This document shows, piece by piece, positions 17,132 to 25,560 of a stretch of 64,000 nucleotides of DNA; the first letter of the stretch is position 1; the number at the start of each line of letters is the position of its first letter. Source of the DNA: Thermohalobaculum sp965247385. GTDB lineage: Bacteria > Pseudomonadota > Alphaproteobacteria > Rhodobacterales > Rhodobacteraceae. Below the pieces are notes generated by a model, which saw only the letters and a list, made by a program, of their open reading frames with translations, ran no database searches and was not told the DNA's origin. The stretch is taken from NCBI GenBank assembly GCA_965247385.1, contig CBDFHG010000002.1, positions 1,612,001 to 1,676,000 on the forward strand, written 5' to 3'. The position numbers were made by a program, and so were the translations under genes.

Positions 17132-17587
17132 ATGACCATGGCGTTCGATACTCTCAAGGCGATGAAGCGGCTCACCGCCACTGGCGTCGAAGAGGCGCAG
17201 GCCGAGGCCATTATCGAAACCGTTGGCGGCGCCATGACCGAAACCCTCGCCACGAAGGACGATCTCGCGCTCCTCAAGGCCGACCTCACCGCGGAGAGCG
17301 CCGCGGGGACCGCCGAACTCGACGCAGGGATCGCCGGTGCCGAGTCCCGGCTTGAGACGAAGATCGAAAGCCTGCGCGGGGATATCGCCGGTGCCGCCGC
17401 CGAGGCCCGCGCGGGGATCGCCGAGGTGCGCGGGGAGATCGCCGGCACCGAGTCCCGGCTTGAGACGAAAATCGAAAGCCTGCGCACGGAAATCGCCGAG
17501 GGCCAGACCACGCAGTTGCGCTGGATGGTCGGCTGCATGGTCGTGATCGCGGGCGTGATCGTCTCGGCGCTCCTGCTCGGCACCTGA
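17132..17587 (+). CDS. DUF1640-like coiled-coil membrane-anchored protein, copy B
   Basis: A 151-residue paralogue of copy A, nearly identical at both ends. Its coiled coil is rearranged: after AGAESRLETKIESLRGDIAG comes AAAEARAGIAEVRGEIAGTE and then the shared KIESLRTEIAEGQTTQLRWM. It is 11 residues longer, consistent with gain of one 11-residue repeat unit. The C-terminal membrane segment WMVGCMVVIAGVIVSALLLG is retained with conservative changes. Substitutions are mostly silent or conservative, so both copies appear to be under selection or recently duplicated. Two further in-frame Met codons (17129, 17138) are alternative starts. Confidence 0.8.
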   Translation: MTMAFDTLKAMKRLTATGVEEAQAEAIIETVGGAMTETLATKDDLALLKADLTAESAAGTAELDAGIAGAESRLETKIESLRGDIAGAAAEARAGIAEVRGEIAGTESRLETKIESLRTEIAEGQTTQLRWMVGCMVVIAGVIVSALLLGT

Positions 17588-17734
17588 GCGGGCGGGGGGC
17601 GCGCCGCCGCGCCGGATATCCGCCGGCGCTTCGAGGCGCCGCTTTATATACATCATGAAGAACACCTTCCTCTTCGGGAAGAGGCGCCGGGGGCATGTTC
17701 GCCAAAACAGCCGCCCCCGGCGCCTCCCCGCCAG

Positions 17735-18298
17735 TTACAAGCCTTTCAGCACCGCCCCGGGGTCCTGGGCGACCAGCTTCCGGTAATCCGTCGACTTCTG
17801 CTTCAGGTTGACCTCGAAGCCGAGATCGCGGCGATCCGGAAAGCGCGGGCAGAGCGAGTAGACCGCCAGCGGGATCGTGTCCTGCAGGTGGCCGATCCAG
17901 CCCACGGCGCGATACGATCCGCTCTTGACCAGCCTGCCGGTCTCCGGATTGTATTGGACGAGCGAACCCAGCAACTGGGCGGCTGGCGTGACGACGGCGC
18001 GAAACTCCGCTCCCCGCGGCCGCGTCGTCCAGGCCTCGGTGGAGTATCGCCCGAACCCTGTGAGCCCGTCCTGGACGCAGAAATACCCCATCGTGCCCAC
18101 ATTGACCACAATCCGCAGACCCCAGCCGCCCCCGGCCGCGTCATAGGCGACCTCGACCCGGTCTGCGAGCAGCGCCCGGAGACCGGCCGCGTCATGGCTC
18201 GACGGCCCGACCATCGGCCCGGCCGTCGCGCAACCCGTCAGCCCCATCGCCAGGGCCGCGCCCAGCATCGTCTCTCGTACTCTGTTGATCATCACCAT
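17735..18298 (-). CDS. Putative lipoprotein (cargo)
   Basis: About 185 residues with a lipoprotein signal peptide (ETMLGAALAMGLTGCATAGP; lipobox LTGC). The mature part has no motif I recognise: GGGWGLRIVVNVGTMGYFCV, SLVQYNPETGRLVKSGSYRA and a C-terminal FEVNLKQKSTDYRKLVAQDP. It is the most upstream gene of the minus-strand cargo. Starts at 18298 and 18292 are possible. The latter has the GGAGG of the upstream GGA repeat at ideal spacing (6 bases), so the repeat tract itself serves as ribosome-binding site. Envelope localisation is supported by the lipobox; the role is unknown. Confidence 0.7.
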   Translation of the reverse strand: MVMINRVRETMLGAALAMGLTGCATAGPMVGPSSHDAAGLRALLADRVEVAYDAAGGGWGLRIVVNVGTMGYFCVQDGLTGFGRYSTEAWTTRPRGAEFRAVVTPAAQLLGSLVQYNPETGRLVKSGSYRAVGWIGHLQDTIPLAVYSLCPRFPDRRDLGFEVNLKQKSTDYRKLVAQDPGAVLKGL

Positions 18299-18336
18299 CC
18301 TCCTCCTCCTCCTCCTCCTCCTCCTCCTCCTCCTCC
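18298..18336. repeat. Trinucleotide repeat (TCC)13 at the lipoprotein ribosome-binding site
   Basis: Thirteen uninterrupted TCC units (GGA on the gene strand) abut and partly overlap the lipoprotein start codon. They include the sequence that would act as Shine-Dalgarno site. Confidence 0.93.
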
Positions 18337-18428
18337 GTGGTCAGCTCCACCCCCGCCGCGACCGCTGGCGGGGCCGCCGCCGCTGCCGCTTTCGCTGCCG
18401 CCGTTGTCGGCACCGCCGCGGTCCTCCG

Positions 18429-18946
18429 GGTGTGGCATTGCGTCAGCAGTAATGATCCGGTCTTTGACGTCCAAAAGCGAGCAGTTCAGGAATTGCGGTA
18501 ATCTCGTTTGATTTTTCATCCACCGCGACCGGCCCGAGCACGAGCCGTGCCTCCGCCGCAAACGCCTGCACCAAATGCAGCGGCAAGTTGCCTGATGCGC
18601 GGCAAAACGAACGGCGCAACGCCTTGCCATCAATCGCAATGACACCCGCAAGGTTGCGGGCAAAATCTCCCGGAAGGCGTAGCATCACCGGCTGGAAACT
18701 CTTCGGATCAAGTGCATTGAACAGGTCTGAAAACGCGTCATGGCTGGGAATGCCGTGCTCCAGGGCGATAAAACGGCGCAAAAACTTCTCCTTTGAGCGT
18801 CCGAACAGCGACATATCATGACAGCCCGCGCCGCCACAAAGCGCGCAAAGCAGAGCAATCATCAGCATTTCATGTAAATCATGGCGCGTCGCATTACTCC
18901 GGAGCGGGTCGTTAACACCTTCAAATAATTTGGAAAACTCTTTCAT
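18429..18946 (-). pseudogene. ISAs1 transposase, N-terminal part
   Basis: Starts MKEFSKLFEGVNDPLRSNAT at 18946. It contains LHEMLMIALLCALCGGAGCH, then GIPSHDAFSDLFNALDPKSF, IAIDGKALRRSF and the catalytic region LLDVKDRIITADAM. An internal frame change occurs near 18475. The coding sequence then runs into cargo (PHPEDRGGADNGG). The missing continuation is the 3' part at 14.3-14.95 kb; about a dozen bases of the original gene are lost at the junction. Confidence 0.88.
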
Positions 18947-19039
18947 TCCGACATATCTCCTGACTGCTGCCAGAACACCGCATGAATCTGTTCGAACCAA
19001 AATGAAAGAACCTGTTTCAAAAGCGATGGCCCTGCCCAA

Positions 19040-21589
19040 TTATCCCGCCGCGCGGCGCAGCACCTGCCCCGGGCGCAGCCGCAACGGACCCGCAGCGAAG
19101 AGCAACCCGGCCAGCAAGTTCAGGCCGGCGCCCCCGGCAACCACGGCCAGCGCCGCGCCGGGCTGGAAGACGAAAGGTCCGTCCAGCACGAAGCGCGTCG
19201 CGGCCCAGGCCGCGATCAGCCCCCAGAGCAGCGCCACGACCCCGGCCACGACGCCCAGCAGCCCGGCGCGGAGCGCGAAACTGGCCAGGATGCGCTGCCG
19301 CCCGGCCCCCAGCACCTTCAGGATCGCCGCCTCGGCCACTTGCCGCTCGGCCGCCGTGCCCGCAGCGCCGATCAGCACCACCAGCCCGGTTATCAGCAGC
19401 ACCGCCGAGGCCCAGCGGGTTGCAGCACCCAAGTCGTCCAGCGCGTCCGAAACCCGGTCGATCTGATCGCGCACCCGGACTACGGTGACATTGGGCAGCA
19501 CCCGGCTGACCGCGCGCATGACCTCGGCTTCGACCCCGGGCACTGCGTGAACCGTGGCGATAAAACTGTGCGGCGCGCCCGCCAGCACCGCCGGATTCAG
19601 GACCATCAGGAAATTGATGCCCAACCCGCGCCACTCGATCTGGCGCAGACTGGCGACGCGCGCGACGATTGGGCGCCCCAGCACGTTGACCGTGATCGTG
19701 GAGCCGACCGACAGCCCCAACTCCTGCCCCTCATGGGCCGAGAAGCTGACCAGCGGCGTGCCCGAGTAGTCTTCCGCCCACCAGGATCCTTCGGTGATGA
19801 CCGCGCCCTCCGGCAGCGCGGCGGCATAACTGACCCCGCGATCGCCGCGCAGCGCCCATTCAGCGCCGGGTTCGATCTCCACCTCGGCCACGGGAACCCC
19901 GTTCAGATGGGTGATGATACCGCGCATCATCGGCGCATTGTCGATCTTGCCGACGCCGTCGATGCCGCCCACCAGCGCCCGGAACTCGTCGAGTTGATCG
20001 TTCTGGATATCGACGAAGAAGAAGGCCGGGCTGGACTCGGGCAGTTGCGCGCGGATCAGCCGTTGCAGGTTGGCGTCGATCTGGCCGATGGCGGCCAGCA
20101 CGCCCAGCGCCAGCCCCAACGCCAGCACCACGTCGCCGGTCTGCCCGCCCGGCGCGCCGATGGCGCCCAGCGCCAGCCGCATCCCGGGCTGGTGGCGCAA
20201 CGCCTGCGCATGAGCCAGCCGCCGCGCCAGCCGCCGCGCCGCCCAGGCCATCGCGCGCAGCGCCACGAAGCCCGCGGCTATCGCGCCGATTACCCAGGTT
20301 GCCAGCCGGGGCGCCCCGGACAAACCGACCACCGCCGCCACCAGCGCCAGCGCAATCAGGCCCAGCACCACGAGCATCCACCGGCGGGGCAACCGCGCAC
20401 CGCCCTCGCCCATCTCGCGAAACAGCATCGCCGGGCGCAACTCACGCAGCCGGGCCAGTGGCCACAGCGTGAACAGCGCGGCAGTCAATACTCCGTACAG
20501 GCCCGCCACCGCCAGCGGCCGGGGGTAGACGGAAAACTCCGCCGGCACCGGCAGCCCGCTGGCCAGCATCGGTCCCGCCAGCGCCACCAACCCTGCCGCC
20601 AGAAGCAAACCGGCAGTGATACCGATCCCGGCAATCACCCCGACCTGCAATGCATAGGCGGCGAAAATCTCTCCGGCCCCGGCGCCGATGGTGCGCAGCG
20701 CCGCGATGGTCCGGGTCTTGCGGTCGAGATATCCACGCACGGCCGCACCGACGCCGACCCCGCCGACCGCCAGCGCCGCCAGCCCGATCAACGTCAGGAA
20801 AGCCCCCAGCCGGGTGACAAAGCGCTGGACCCCCGGCGCCGCGTTCCTGCGGTCGCGCCAGCGCCCGCCGCCTTCCGGGAACGCCGCCGAGAATTCGTCC
20901 TCCAGGGCGTCAAGGTCCGCCGGACCGTCCAATCGCAGCCGGTAGAGCGCCGAGAAAAGCGTTCCCGGGCCCATCAGACCGGCCGCGCGCAACCCCTCGG
21001 TCAGCACGATCACCCGCGGCCCCAGGGCGAAGCCGCCCGAGGCACGATCGGGTTCGGTCGCCAGAATCCCGCGAAACTCGAAAATCCGCCCTGCGAGGCG
21101 AACCCGGTCGCCGGACGACAGCCCCAGCCGCTCCACCAGCACCGTCTCGGTCACCAGCCCGTAGACCGGCCCGTCGGCGGTGACGCGCGGGGCCAGCGCC
21201 TCGGCCAACGACTCACCCTCCGCCAGCGTCACCGAACCGGCCAGAGGATAAGCGCCGTCGATCCCCTTGACTTGGGCCAGCGCCCGTTCGCTCTCGGCGT
21301 CTGCGCCCCCCAGCATCGAGCGCAGATCGACAATTTCCGAGACCGTCCCGCGCGCCGCCAACCAGGCGCGTTCATCCGCCTCGGCGAAACGATAGGAATA
21401 GGCGACCGACACATCGCCGCCCAGAACCTCGCGCCCCTCGGCCCCCAGCCCCCGCTCGATCGCCGCCGTCACCGAACCGACAACGGCAATGCCACCGACA
21501 CCGAGGATCAGGCAGACCAGGAACACCCGGAACCCGGCCAGCCCGCCGCGCAATTCACGCAAGCCCAGCGAGACCCAGAACGGCCTCAC
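19040..21589 (-). CDS. ABC transporter permease, FtsX family (YbbP-like)
   Basis: An 849-residue inner-membrane permease with two FtsX domains and about ten membrane segments. The N-terminal helix FRVFLVCLILGVGGIAVVGS is followed by a large periplasmic domain (DVSVAYSYRFAEADERAW onward). The middle helices are at LTLIGLAALAVGGVGVGAAV, and the C-terminal set is at WASAVLLITGLVVLIGAAGT and beyond. The layout matches YbbP, partner of the YbbA ATPase. The start overlaps the ATPase stop by four bases (ATGA). Next to tesA, as in E. coli ybbA/ybbP/tesA. The stop lies in the ISAs1 target duplication, so the insertion left the protein intact. Confidence 0.9.
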   Translation of the reverse strand: MRPFWVSLGLRELRGGLAGFRVFLVCLILGVGGIAVVGSVTAAIERGLGAEGREVLGGDVSVAYSYRFAEADERAWLAARGTVSEIVDLRSMLGGADAESERALAQVKGIDGAYPLAGSVTLAEGESLAEALAPRVTADGPVYGLVTETVLVERLGLSSGDRVRLAGRIFEFRGILATEPDRASGGFALGPRVIVLTEGLRAAGLMGPGTLFSALYRLRLDGPADLDALEDEFSAAFPEGGGRWRDRRNAAPGVQRFVTRLGAFLTLIGLAALAVGGVGVGAAVRGYLDRKTRTIAALRTIGAGAGEIFAAYALQVGVIAGIGITAGLLLAAGLVALAGPMLASGLPVPAEFSVYPRPLAVAGLYGVLTAALFTLWPLARLRELRPAMLFREMGEGGARLPRRWMLVVLGLIALALVAAVVGLSGAPRLATWVIGAIAAGFVALRAMAWAARRLARRLAHAQALRHQPGMRLALGAIGAPGGQTGDVVLALGLALGVLAAIGQIDANLQRLIRAQLPESSPAFFFVDIQNDQLDEFRALVGGIDGVGKIDNAPMMRGIITHLNGVPVAEVEIEPGAEWALRGDRGVSYAAALPEGAVITEGSWWAEDYSGTPLVSFSAHEGQELGLSVGSTITVNVLGRPIVARVASLRQIEWRGLGINFLMVLNPAVLAGAPHSFIATVHAVPGVEAEVMRAVSRVLPNVTVVRVRDQIDRVSDALDDLGAATRWASAVLLITGLVVLIGAAGTAAERQVAEAAILKVLGAGRQRILASFALRAGLLGVVAGVVALLWGLIAAWAATRFVLDGPFVFQPGAALAVVAGGAGLNLLAGLLFAAGPLRLRPGQVLRRAAG

Positions 21590-22290
21590 GCGACCGCCCC
21601 TTCGTGTCCGATGGCCCGGTCATCGGAAATACGTCCGTCCGCCATGGTCAGCACCCGCGAGCATCGCTGGGCCAGATCGGGTGAATGGGTGACCAGCACC
21701 AGTGTCGCCCCCTGCTCGCCCGCCAGCCGGAACATCAGATCGGCCACCGCTGTCCCGGTGCGCCCGTCGAGATTTCCGGTCGGCTCGTCCGCCAGCAGGA
21801 GCGACGGACGCGGCACCAGGGCGCGCGCCAGCGCCACGCGCTGCTGCTCGCCGCCGGACAGTTGCGCCGGATAGTGGCTGGTGCGGTGATCCAGCCCGAC
21901 CTCGGCCAGCATCTCCGCCGCCCGGTCGAAGGCATCCGCCCGCCCGGCCAGTTCCAGCGGCGTCGCCACATTCTCCAGCGCCGTCATCGTCGGGATCAGG
22001 TGGAAGGTCTGGAACACCACGCCCATGTTATCGCGCCGAAGCCGCGCCAGCCGGTCCTCGCCCAATTCGCCAAGCTCCGAGCCAAGCACCCGCACAGCCC
22101 CCGAGGTCGCGCGTTCCATGCCACCGATGATCATCAGCAGCGAGGATTTTCCGGAGCCCGAAGGGCCGACAATCCCGACCCGCTCACCGGCCCGGACGAT
22201 CAGGCAAATGGTACGTAGTATCTCGACATCGCCTGCCTGGCTTGGCAAGGTCAGGCAGATGTCCTGCAGTTCCATCAGCGCCTGATTCAT
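21586..22290 (-). CDS. ABC transporter ATP-binding protein (YbbA-like)
   Basis: A 234-residue LolD/MacB-type ATPase: Walker A GIVGPSGSGKSSLL, Q-loop VVFQTFHLIPTMT, signature LSGGEQQRVALARAL, Walker B SLLLADEPTGNLD and switch His in LVLVTHSPDLA. The start at MNQALMELQDICLTLP gives normal length; an upstream in-frame extension (to 22644) is antisense to tesA. It forms a translationally coupled pair with the permease. The start codon overlaps, head to head, the most upstream possible tesA start. Confidence 0.92.
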   Translation of the reverse strand: MNQALMELQDICLTLPSQAGDVEILRTICLIVRAGERVGIVGPSGSGKSSLLMIIGGMERATSGAVRVLGSELGELGEDRLARLRRDNMGVVFQTFHLIPTMTALENVATPLELAGRADAFDRAAEMLAEVGLDHRTSHYPAQLSGGEQQRVALARALVPRPSLLLADEPTGNLDGRTGTAVADLMFRLAGEQGATLVLVTHSPDLAQRCSRVLTMADGRISDDRAIGHEGAVA

Positions 22291-22354
22291 GATCTCCACC
22301 CGGTTTCTCGTCTCCGTGACATATGGCCTGCTGCATGCCGCGCGCAACCCGGTC

Positions 22355-22984
22355 ATGCTGTCGCTGGTTCTGTTTTTCACGCTTCTGGCGCTTCCTGGGA
22401 GGATCGATGCCCAGCCGCGCATCGTGGCGTTCGGCGACAGTCTGACCGCCGGCCACGGGCTGGAACGTGACGACGGCCTGGTGCCGCAACTCCAGCGTTG
22501 GCTCGACGCGAACGGTGGATCCGGGTTCGAGGTGGTGAACCGGGGGGTTTCCGGCGACACCACCGCGGGCGGGCGGGCGCGCCTGGAGTGGGCGCTGGCG
22601 GACGGCGCCAGGGCGGTGGTTCTGGAACTCGGCGCAAACGACATGTTGCGTGGAATCGATCCCTCGGAGACCCGGGCAAATCTTGATGCGATCCTCGCCG
22701 AACTCGCGGCGCGCGACCTGCCTGTTCTGCTGGTCGGGATACGGTCGACAACAAATTTCGGGGCCAGCTACAAAACCGCCTTCGACGCCATCTATCCCGA
22801 TCTGGCCGAGCAGTATGGAACGCTGCTCGACCCGTTTTTTTTCGAGGGACTGATTGACGAACCGGCATATTTCCAGGAGGACGGCCTGCATCTCAGCGCA
22901 GCCGGAAACGCCCGGGTTGTCGAGCGGTTCGGCCCGCTGGTGCTGGAGCTGATTGCCAGGATCGAGCCCAGGGCCGAACAATGA
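22355..22984 (+). CDS. tesA: Arylesterase / lysophospholipase L1-like SGNH hydrolase
   Basis: A periplasmic GDSL esterase. The signal peptide MLSLVLFFTLLALPGRIDA is followed by block I AFGDSLTAGHGL (nucleophile Ser), block II Gly in GVSGDTTAGG, block III VLELGANDMLRG, and block V DGLHLSAAGNARV with the catalytic Asp and His. The start at 22355 gives a normal signal peptide; a start at 22289 is possible but would overlap the divergent ATPase start codon and leave no room for a promoter. Its stop overlaps the thpR start (ATGA). Confidence 0.9.
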   Translation: MLSLVLFFTLLALPGRIDAQPRIVAFGDSLTAGHGLERDDGLVPQLQRWLDANGGSGFEVVNRGVSGDTTAGGRARLEWALADGARAVVLELGANDMLRGIDPSETRANLDAILAELAARDLPVLLVGIRSTTNFGASYKTAFDAIYPDLAEQYGTLLDPFFFEGLIDEPAYFQEDGLHLSAAGNARVVERFGPLVLELIARIEPRAEQ

Positions 22985-23544
22985 TTCGCGCCTTCGCCAG
23001 CATCGCGTTGTCCGCCCCGGTAACCAGCGCACTGACCGCCGCTCAGGTTGGGCTGCCTTCCGGACGGCCTGTGGCGCCGGAGAATTTCCATATCACCCTG
23101 GCCTTTCTGAACGAGCACCCGGAGCCGTTGGTCGAGGACCTGCACCTGGCGTTCGACGCCATCCGCGCACCTGCCTTCGAATTGTCGCTCGGCGGCGTCG
23201 GCCTGTTCGGCGGCGTCCGGCCACGCGTGCTTTATGCCGCCGTTCGTCCCGAACCGGCGCTCAATCTGCTGCGTAAGAAGGTGTTGCGGGCGGCGCGGGG
23301 TGTCGGGCTCAACCTGCCCGGGAGGCGCTTCAGTCCGCATATCACCCTGGCGCGGTTCAATTCGCCGCTGACCGGAAACGAGGCGCAGGAAATGCGCGAT
23401 TTCACGGCCCGGCGGATGGATTTCACCGCCGGGCCCTTCTTGGTGGGCGAGTTGCTGCTGTTGCGTTCGACGCTGGGCCGCAATGGCCCGATCTACGAGG
23501 AACTTGCGGCCTATCCTCTGGACGAGCCCCTCAAGGGCGCTTAG
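22981..23544 (+). CDS. thpR: RNA 2',3'-cyclic phosphodiesterase
   Basis: A 187-residue member of the 2H phosphoesterase superfamily. Both catalytic His-x-Thr/Ser motifs are present: NFHITLAFLNE and FSPHITLARFN. The length and overall fold markers (MIRAFASIALS at the N-terminus) match LigT/ThpR. The enzyme opens 2',3'-cyclic phosphates on RNA ends. It is translationally coupled to tesA and converges with the DUF1127 gene, whose stop it overlaps by a few bases. Confidence 0.9.
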   Translation: MIRAFASIALSAPVTSALTAAQVGLPSGRPVAPENFHITLAFLNEHPEPLVEDLHLAFDAIRAPAFELSLGGVGLFGGVRPRVLYAAVRPEPALNLLRKKVLRAARGVGLNLPGRRFSPHITLARFNSPLTGNEAQEMRDFTARRMDFTAGPFLVGELLLLRSTLGRNGPIYEELAAYPLDEPLKGA

Positions 23545-23759
23545 CGGCCCTTCGGCACGCCCCGGAACGGGCGCGCGATTTCCGTGGACGCCGTCGCCGC
23601 GTCGATTCCGATGTCGCGGAGATGGTGCTCGGGTAGTTTCGCCAGCGACCGGCGTTCACGGGAGACGCGGACCCACTGACCCAGCGGCAGGCTCACCGAG
23701 AGCGAGCGGAAGGTGGGTCCGGACAGGATCGAGGCGAACATGGTCATGGCGTTCTCCAT
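23541..23759 (-). CDS. DUF1127 family small protein
   Basis: A 72-residue basic protein with the DUF1127 core RRSLAKLPEHHLRDIGIDAA in its C-terminal half. DUF1127 proteins are short Arg-rich proteins of alphaproteobacteria, some implicated in RNA turnover and phosphate or carbon metabolism. The start region abuts a decayed recombinase fragment, whose junction may have replaced the original promoter. Expression is therefore uncertain. Confidence 0.8.
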   Translation of the reverse strand: MENAMTMFASILSGPTFRSLSVSLPLGQWVRVSRERRSLAKLPEHHLRDIGIDAATASTEIARPFRGVPKGR

Positions 23760-23929
23760 TCAGTTACTTGATGCTTCTGGTCGTTCAGATCCAGACGATC
23801 CGGCGAACCGCCAAAACAACGGCTGAACCTTTGCACCGCATGAAGGTAAGATCGTTGCGTCGCTGGCGATAGATTGCGGATCGTCATATCGTCAATCATA
23901 CGCTGGCGTAGAGGGCTTTTGTCAGTCAT
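23744..23929 (-). pseudogene. IS91-type tyrosine recombinase, N-terminal fragment
   Basis: MTDKSPLRQRMIDDMTIRNL followed by SPATQRSYLHAVQRFSRCFG is the N-terminal SAM-like domain of the integrase that accompanies IS91 elements (compare the longer copy at 60.7 kb). The homology stops after about 50 residues (PDRLDLNDQ). The catalytic domain is absent. An extended upstream frame to 24001 probably is not coding. Confidence 0.75.
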
Positions 23930-24059
23930 CGGGGTCTCCTGTCCGGTGAATTGTGCTGTCGGTAAACACACAACTCTTTCAGACCGGACGCTCCGCCCCA
24001 AAACCTCAAACTCAAATACCGCGTGAGCGGTTTAGTTCAATCCTGAATCTCAACAGACC

Positions 24060-24518
24060 CTAGCGCATGGCGCTCGCGCGCCCCGCCCCCTTGCGCGACG
24101 CCAGCAGGATGCTGGTCTCGGTCACGGTGATGCCCTCAACCTCGCGGATTCGCCGCAGGGTATCGTCGAAGGCAGGCAGGCTGGTGACTTCCAGTTCGGC
24201 CACCACGTCCCAGCGGCCATTGGTGGAGTAGAGGCTCCGCACTTCCGGGAATCCGCGCAGCCGCCGGATCACCAGTTCGGCCGAGCGGCCCTCGACCTCG
24301 ATCAGGGTGATGGCGCGCACGCCCTCGGCGCCGGGGTCGTTCAGCACTACGGTGAAGCCCTGGATGACGCCGTCCGCCGCCAGCCGGTCGAGGCGCGCCT
24401 TGACGGTGGCCCGGCTGATGCCGAGTCCTGCCGCGAGGCCCGCCACTGGCGCGCGCCCATCGGTGCGCAGCAACGCGATCAGGTCACGGTCGAGAGCATC
24501 CATTGATCGATTCGCCAT
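24060..24518 (-). CDS. Lrp/AsnC-family transcriptional regulator
   Basis: A 152-residue regulator. The N-terminal winged helix-turn-helix (MDALDRDLIALLRTDGRAPV, then GLGISRATVKARLDRLAADG) is followed by the RAM ligand-binding domain (AITLIEVEGRSAELVIRRLR; GRWDVVAELEVTSLPAFDDT). It is divergent from the arginase gene, with an AT-rich 111-base spacer. Such local Lrp proteins usually respond to the amino acid degraded by their neighbours, so control of rocF/rocD by arginine or ornithine is likely (inference). Confidence 0.9.
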   Translation of the reverse strand: MANRSMDALDRDLIALLRTDGRAPVAGLAAGLGISRATVKARLDRLAADGVIQGFTVVLNDPGAEGVRAITLIEVEGRSAELVIRRLRGFPEVRSLYSTNGRWDVVAELEVTSLPAFDDTLRRIREVEGITVTETSILLASRKGAGRASAMR

Positions 24519-24629
24519 GTTGGCTATATCAAAGTGGATACTCTTATACGCAAATTAATCAACTTTTCAACTATCTGTCACCACCCGAATCCCTCACATT
24601 GGCGGCAACAATCCACGAGGAACCCCACC
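24519..24629. promoter_or_regulatory. Lrp-type regulator / arginase divergent control region
   Basis: An AT-rich spacer (for example ggatactcttatacgcaaat followed by taatcaacttttcaac) in an otherwise GC-rich region, between the divergent regulator and arginase starts. It is the expected place for the Lrp operator and both promoters. A ribosome site gagga precedes the ATG at 24630. Confidence 0.5.
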
Positions 24630-25544
24630 ATGGCCGCACAACGTGACATCGAACTGATTGGCATCCCGATGGAGGTCGGCGCCGGGCGGCGCGGCTGCAT
24701 CATGGGGCCTGACGGCTACCGCACTGCCGGGCTGGCCAGTACGCTGGCCGAACTGGGCCACATCGTCACCGACCGGGGCGACATTACCCCCGACACCTTC
24801 CGGCAGGTCGAGGTAATCGGCAACGCCCGCAATGCCGGTGCGGTCGCCGCCTGGACCCGCGCCATCGACGCCGCCGGGGCCGCGGCAGGCGACGCCACGC
24901 CGATCTTTATGGGCGGCGATCATGCCCTGTCAGCCGGTTCGATCAACTCGATGGCACGCCGGGCGAAGGCCCAGGGGCGCCCGCTGATTGCTCTCTGGCT
25001 CGATGCGCATTCAGATTTCAACACCCCCGCCACTTCGCCGTCGGGCAACATCCACGGGATGCCGGTGGCAGCGCTGACCGGCACGCAGTATCTCGACTTC
25101 CTGTTTGACGGCATCGAGCGCGCCATTCTGCCGCCCGAAGCCTTCCACATGTTCGGCATCCGCTCGGTCGACGCCGCCGAGCGCCGGGCGCTGCGCGCCC
25201 ACGGTCTCAACGTCATCGACATGCGCCAGATCGACGAGTTGGGCACCGCCCGTCTGATGGCCGGGATCATCAAGCAGGCGGCCAAAGCCAACGCCATGTT
25301 GCATGTCAGCCTCGACGTCGATTTTCTCGAACCCGCCATCGCCCCGGCTGTCGGCACCACCGTGCCCGGCGGCGCGACCTACCGCGAGGCGCGCCTGGTG
25401 ATGGAGATACTGGCCGACAGTGGCCTGGTCACCTCGCTGGATCTTGTCGAATTGAACATGTTCATGGACCATGAGGGCAAGTCCGCCCGGCTGATGGTCG
25501 ACCTGGTGGCGAGCCTGTTCGGCCGCTCCATCATGGATAGATAG
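24630..25544 (+). CDS. rocF: Arginase
   Basis: A 304-residue ureohydrolase that converts arginine to ornithine and urea. Metal-binding motifs are all present: IFMGGDHALSAGS, LWLDAHSDFNTP, IHGMP and HVSLDVDFLEPAIAPAVG. The start at MAAQRDIELIGIPMEVGAG gives the normal family N-terminus and has a ribosome site; the in-frame extension to 24534 covers the control region. It is first in a two-gene unit with ornithine aminotransferase. A strong hairpin lies between them. Confidence 0.94.
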   Translation: MAAQRDIELIGIPMEVGAGRRGCIMGPDGYRTAGLASTLAELGHIVTDRGDITPDTFRQVEVIGNARNAGAVAAWTRAIDAAGAAAGDATPIFMGGDHALSAGSINSMARRAKAQGRPLIALWLDAHSDFNTPATSPSGNIHGMPVAALTGTQYLDFLFDGIERAILPPEAFHMFGIRSVDAAERRALRAHGLNVIDMRQIDELGTARLMAGIIKQAAKANAMLHVSLDVDFLEPAIAPAVGTTVPGGATYREARLVMEILADSGLVTSLDLVELNMFMDHEGKSARLMVDLVASLFGRSIMDR

Positions 25545-25560
25545 GCGCTTGGCGCGCACC

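Larger units (their letters stand above)
16156..17728 (+). repeat. Tandem duplication of a 0.78-kb cassette
   Basis: Copy A is 16156-16916 and copy B is 16935-17728. They begin identically at cgccatgtgtccccgaatg and end in the same GC-rich hairpin. Each copy contains a promoter-like TTGACG...TATCCT, a ribosome site (gcaggag), a DUF1640-like gene and a terminator-like hairpin. The copies differ by scattered substitutions and by one extra coiled-coil repeat in B. Confidence 0.88.
14297..19034 (-). mobile_element. ISAs1-family element carrying about 3.5 kb of cargo
   Basis: Terminal inverted repeats CAGGGCAATCGCTTTTAAAC (14297-14316) and its near-complement at 19014-19034 bound the region. Flanking cccaatcatc (14287-14296) and cccaattatc (19035-19044) form a 10-base duplication with one mismatch. 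The transposase gene is split into a 5' part at the right and a 3' part at the left by foreign sequence at about 14955-18428. Either the cargo inserted into a resident ISAs1, or the whole structure moved. Confidence 0.8.

Noticed and set aside
19340..21874. 844-codon plus-strand frame opposite the ABC permease
   Set aside because: Gln/Arg/His-rich shadow of a GC-rich permease; no ribosome site or conserved motif.
22289..22354. Most upstream tesA start
   Set aside because: It overlaps head-to-head the start codon of the ABC ATPase and would give an abnormally long signal peptide; 22355 is a better choice, though not proven.
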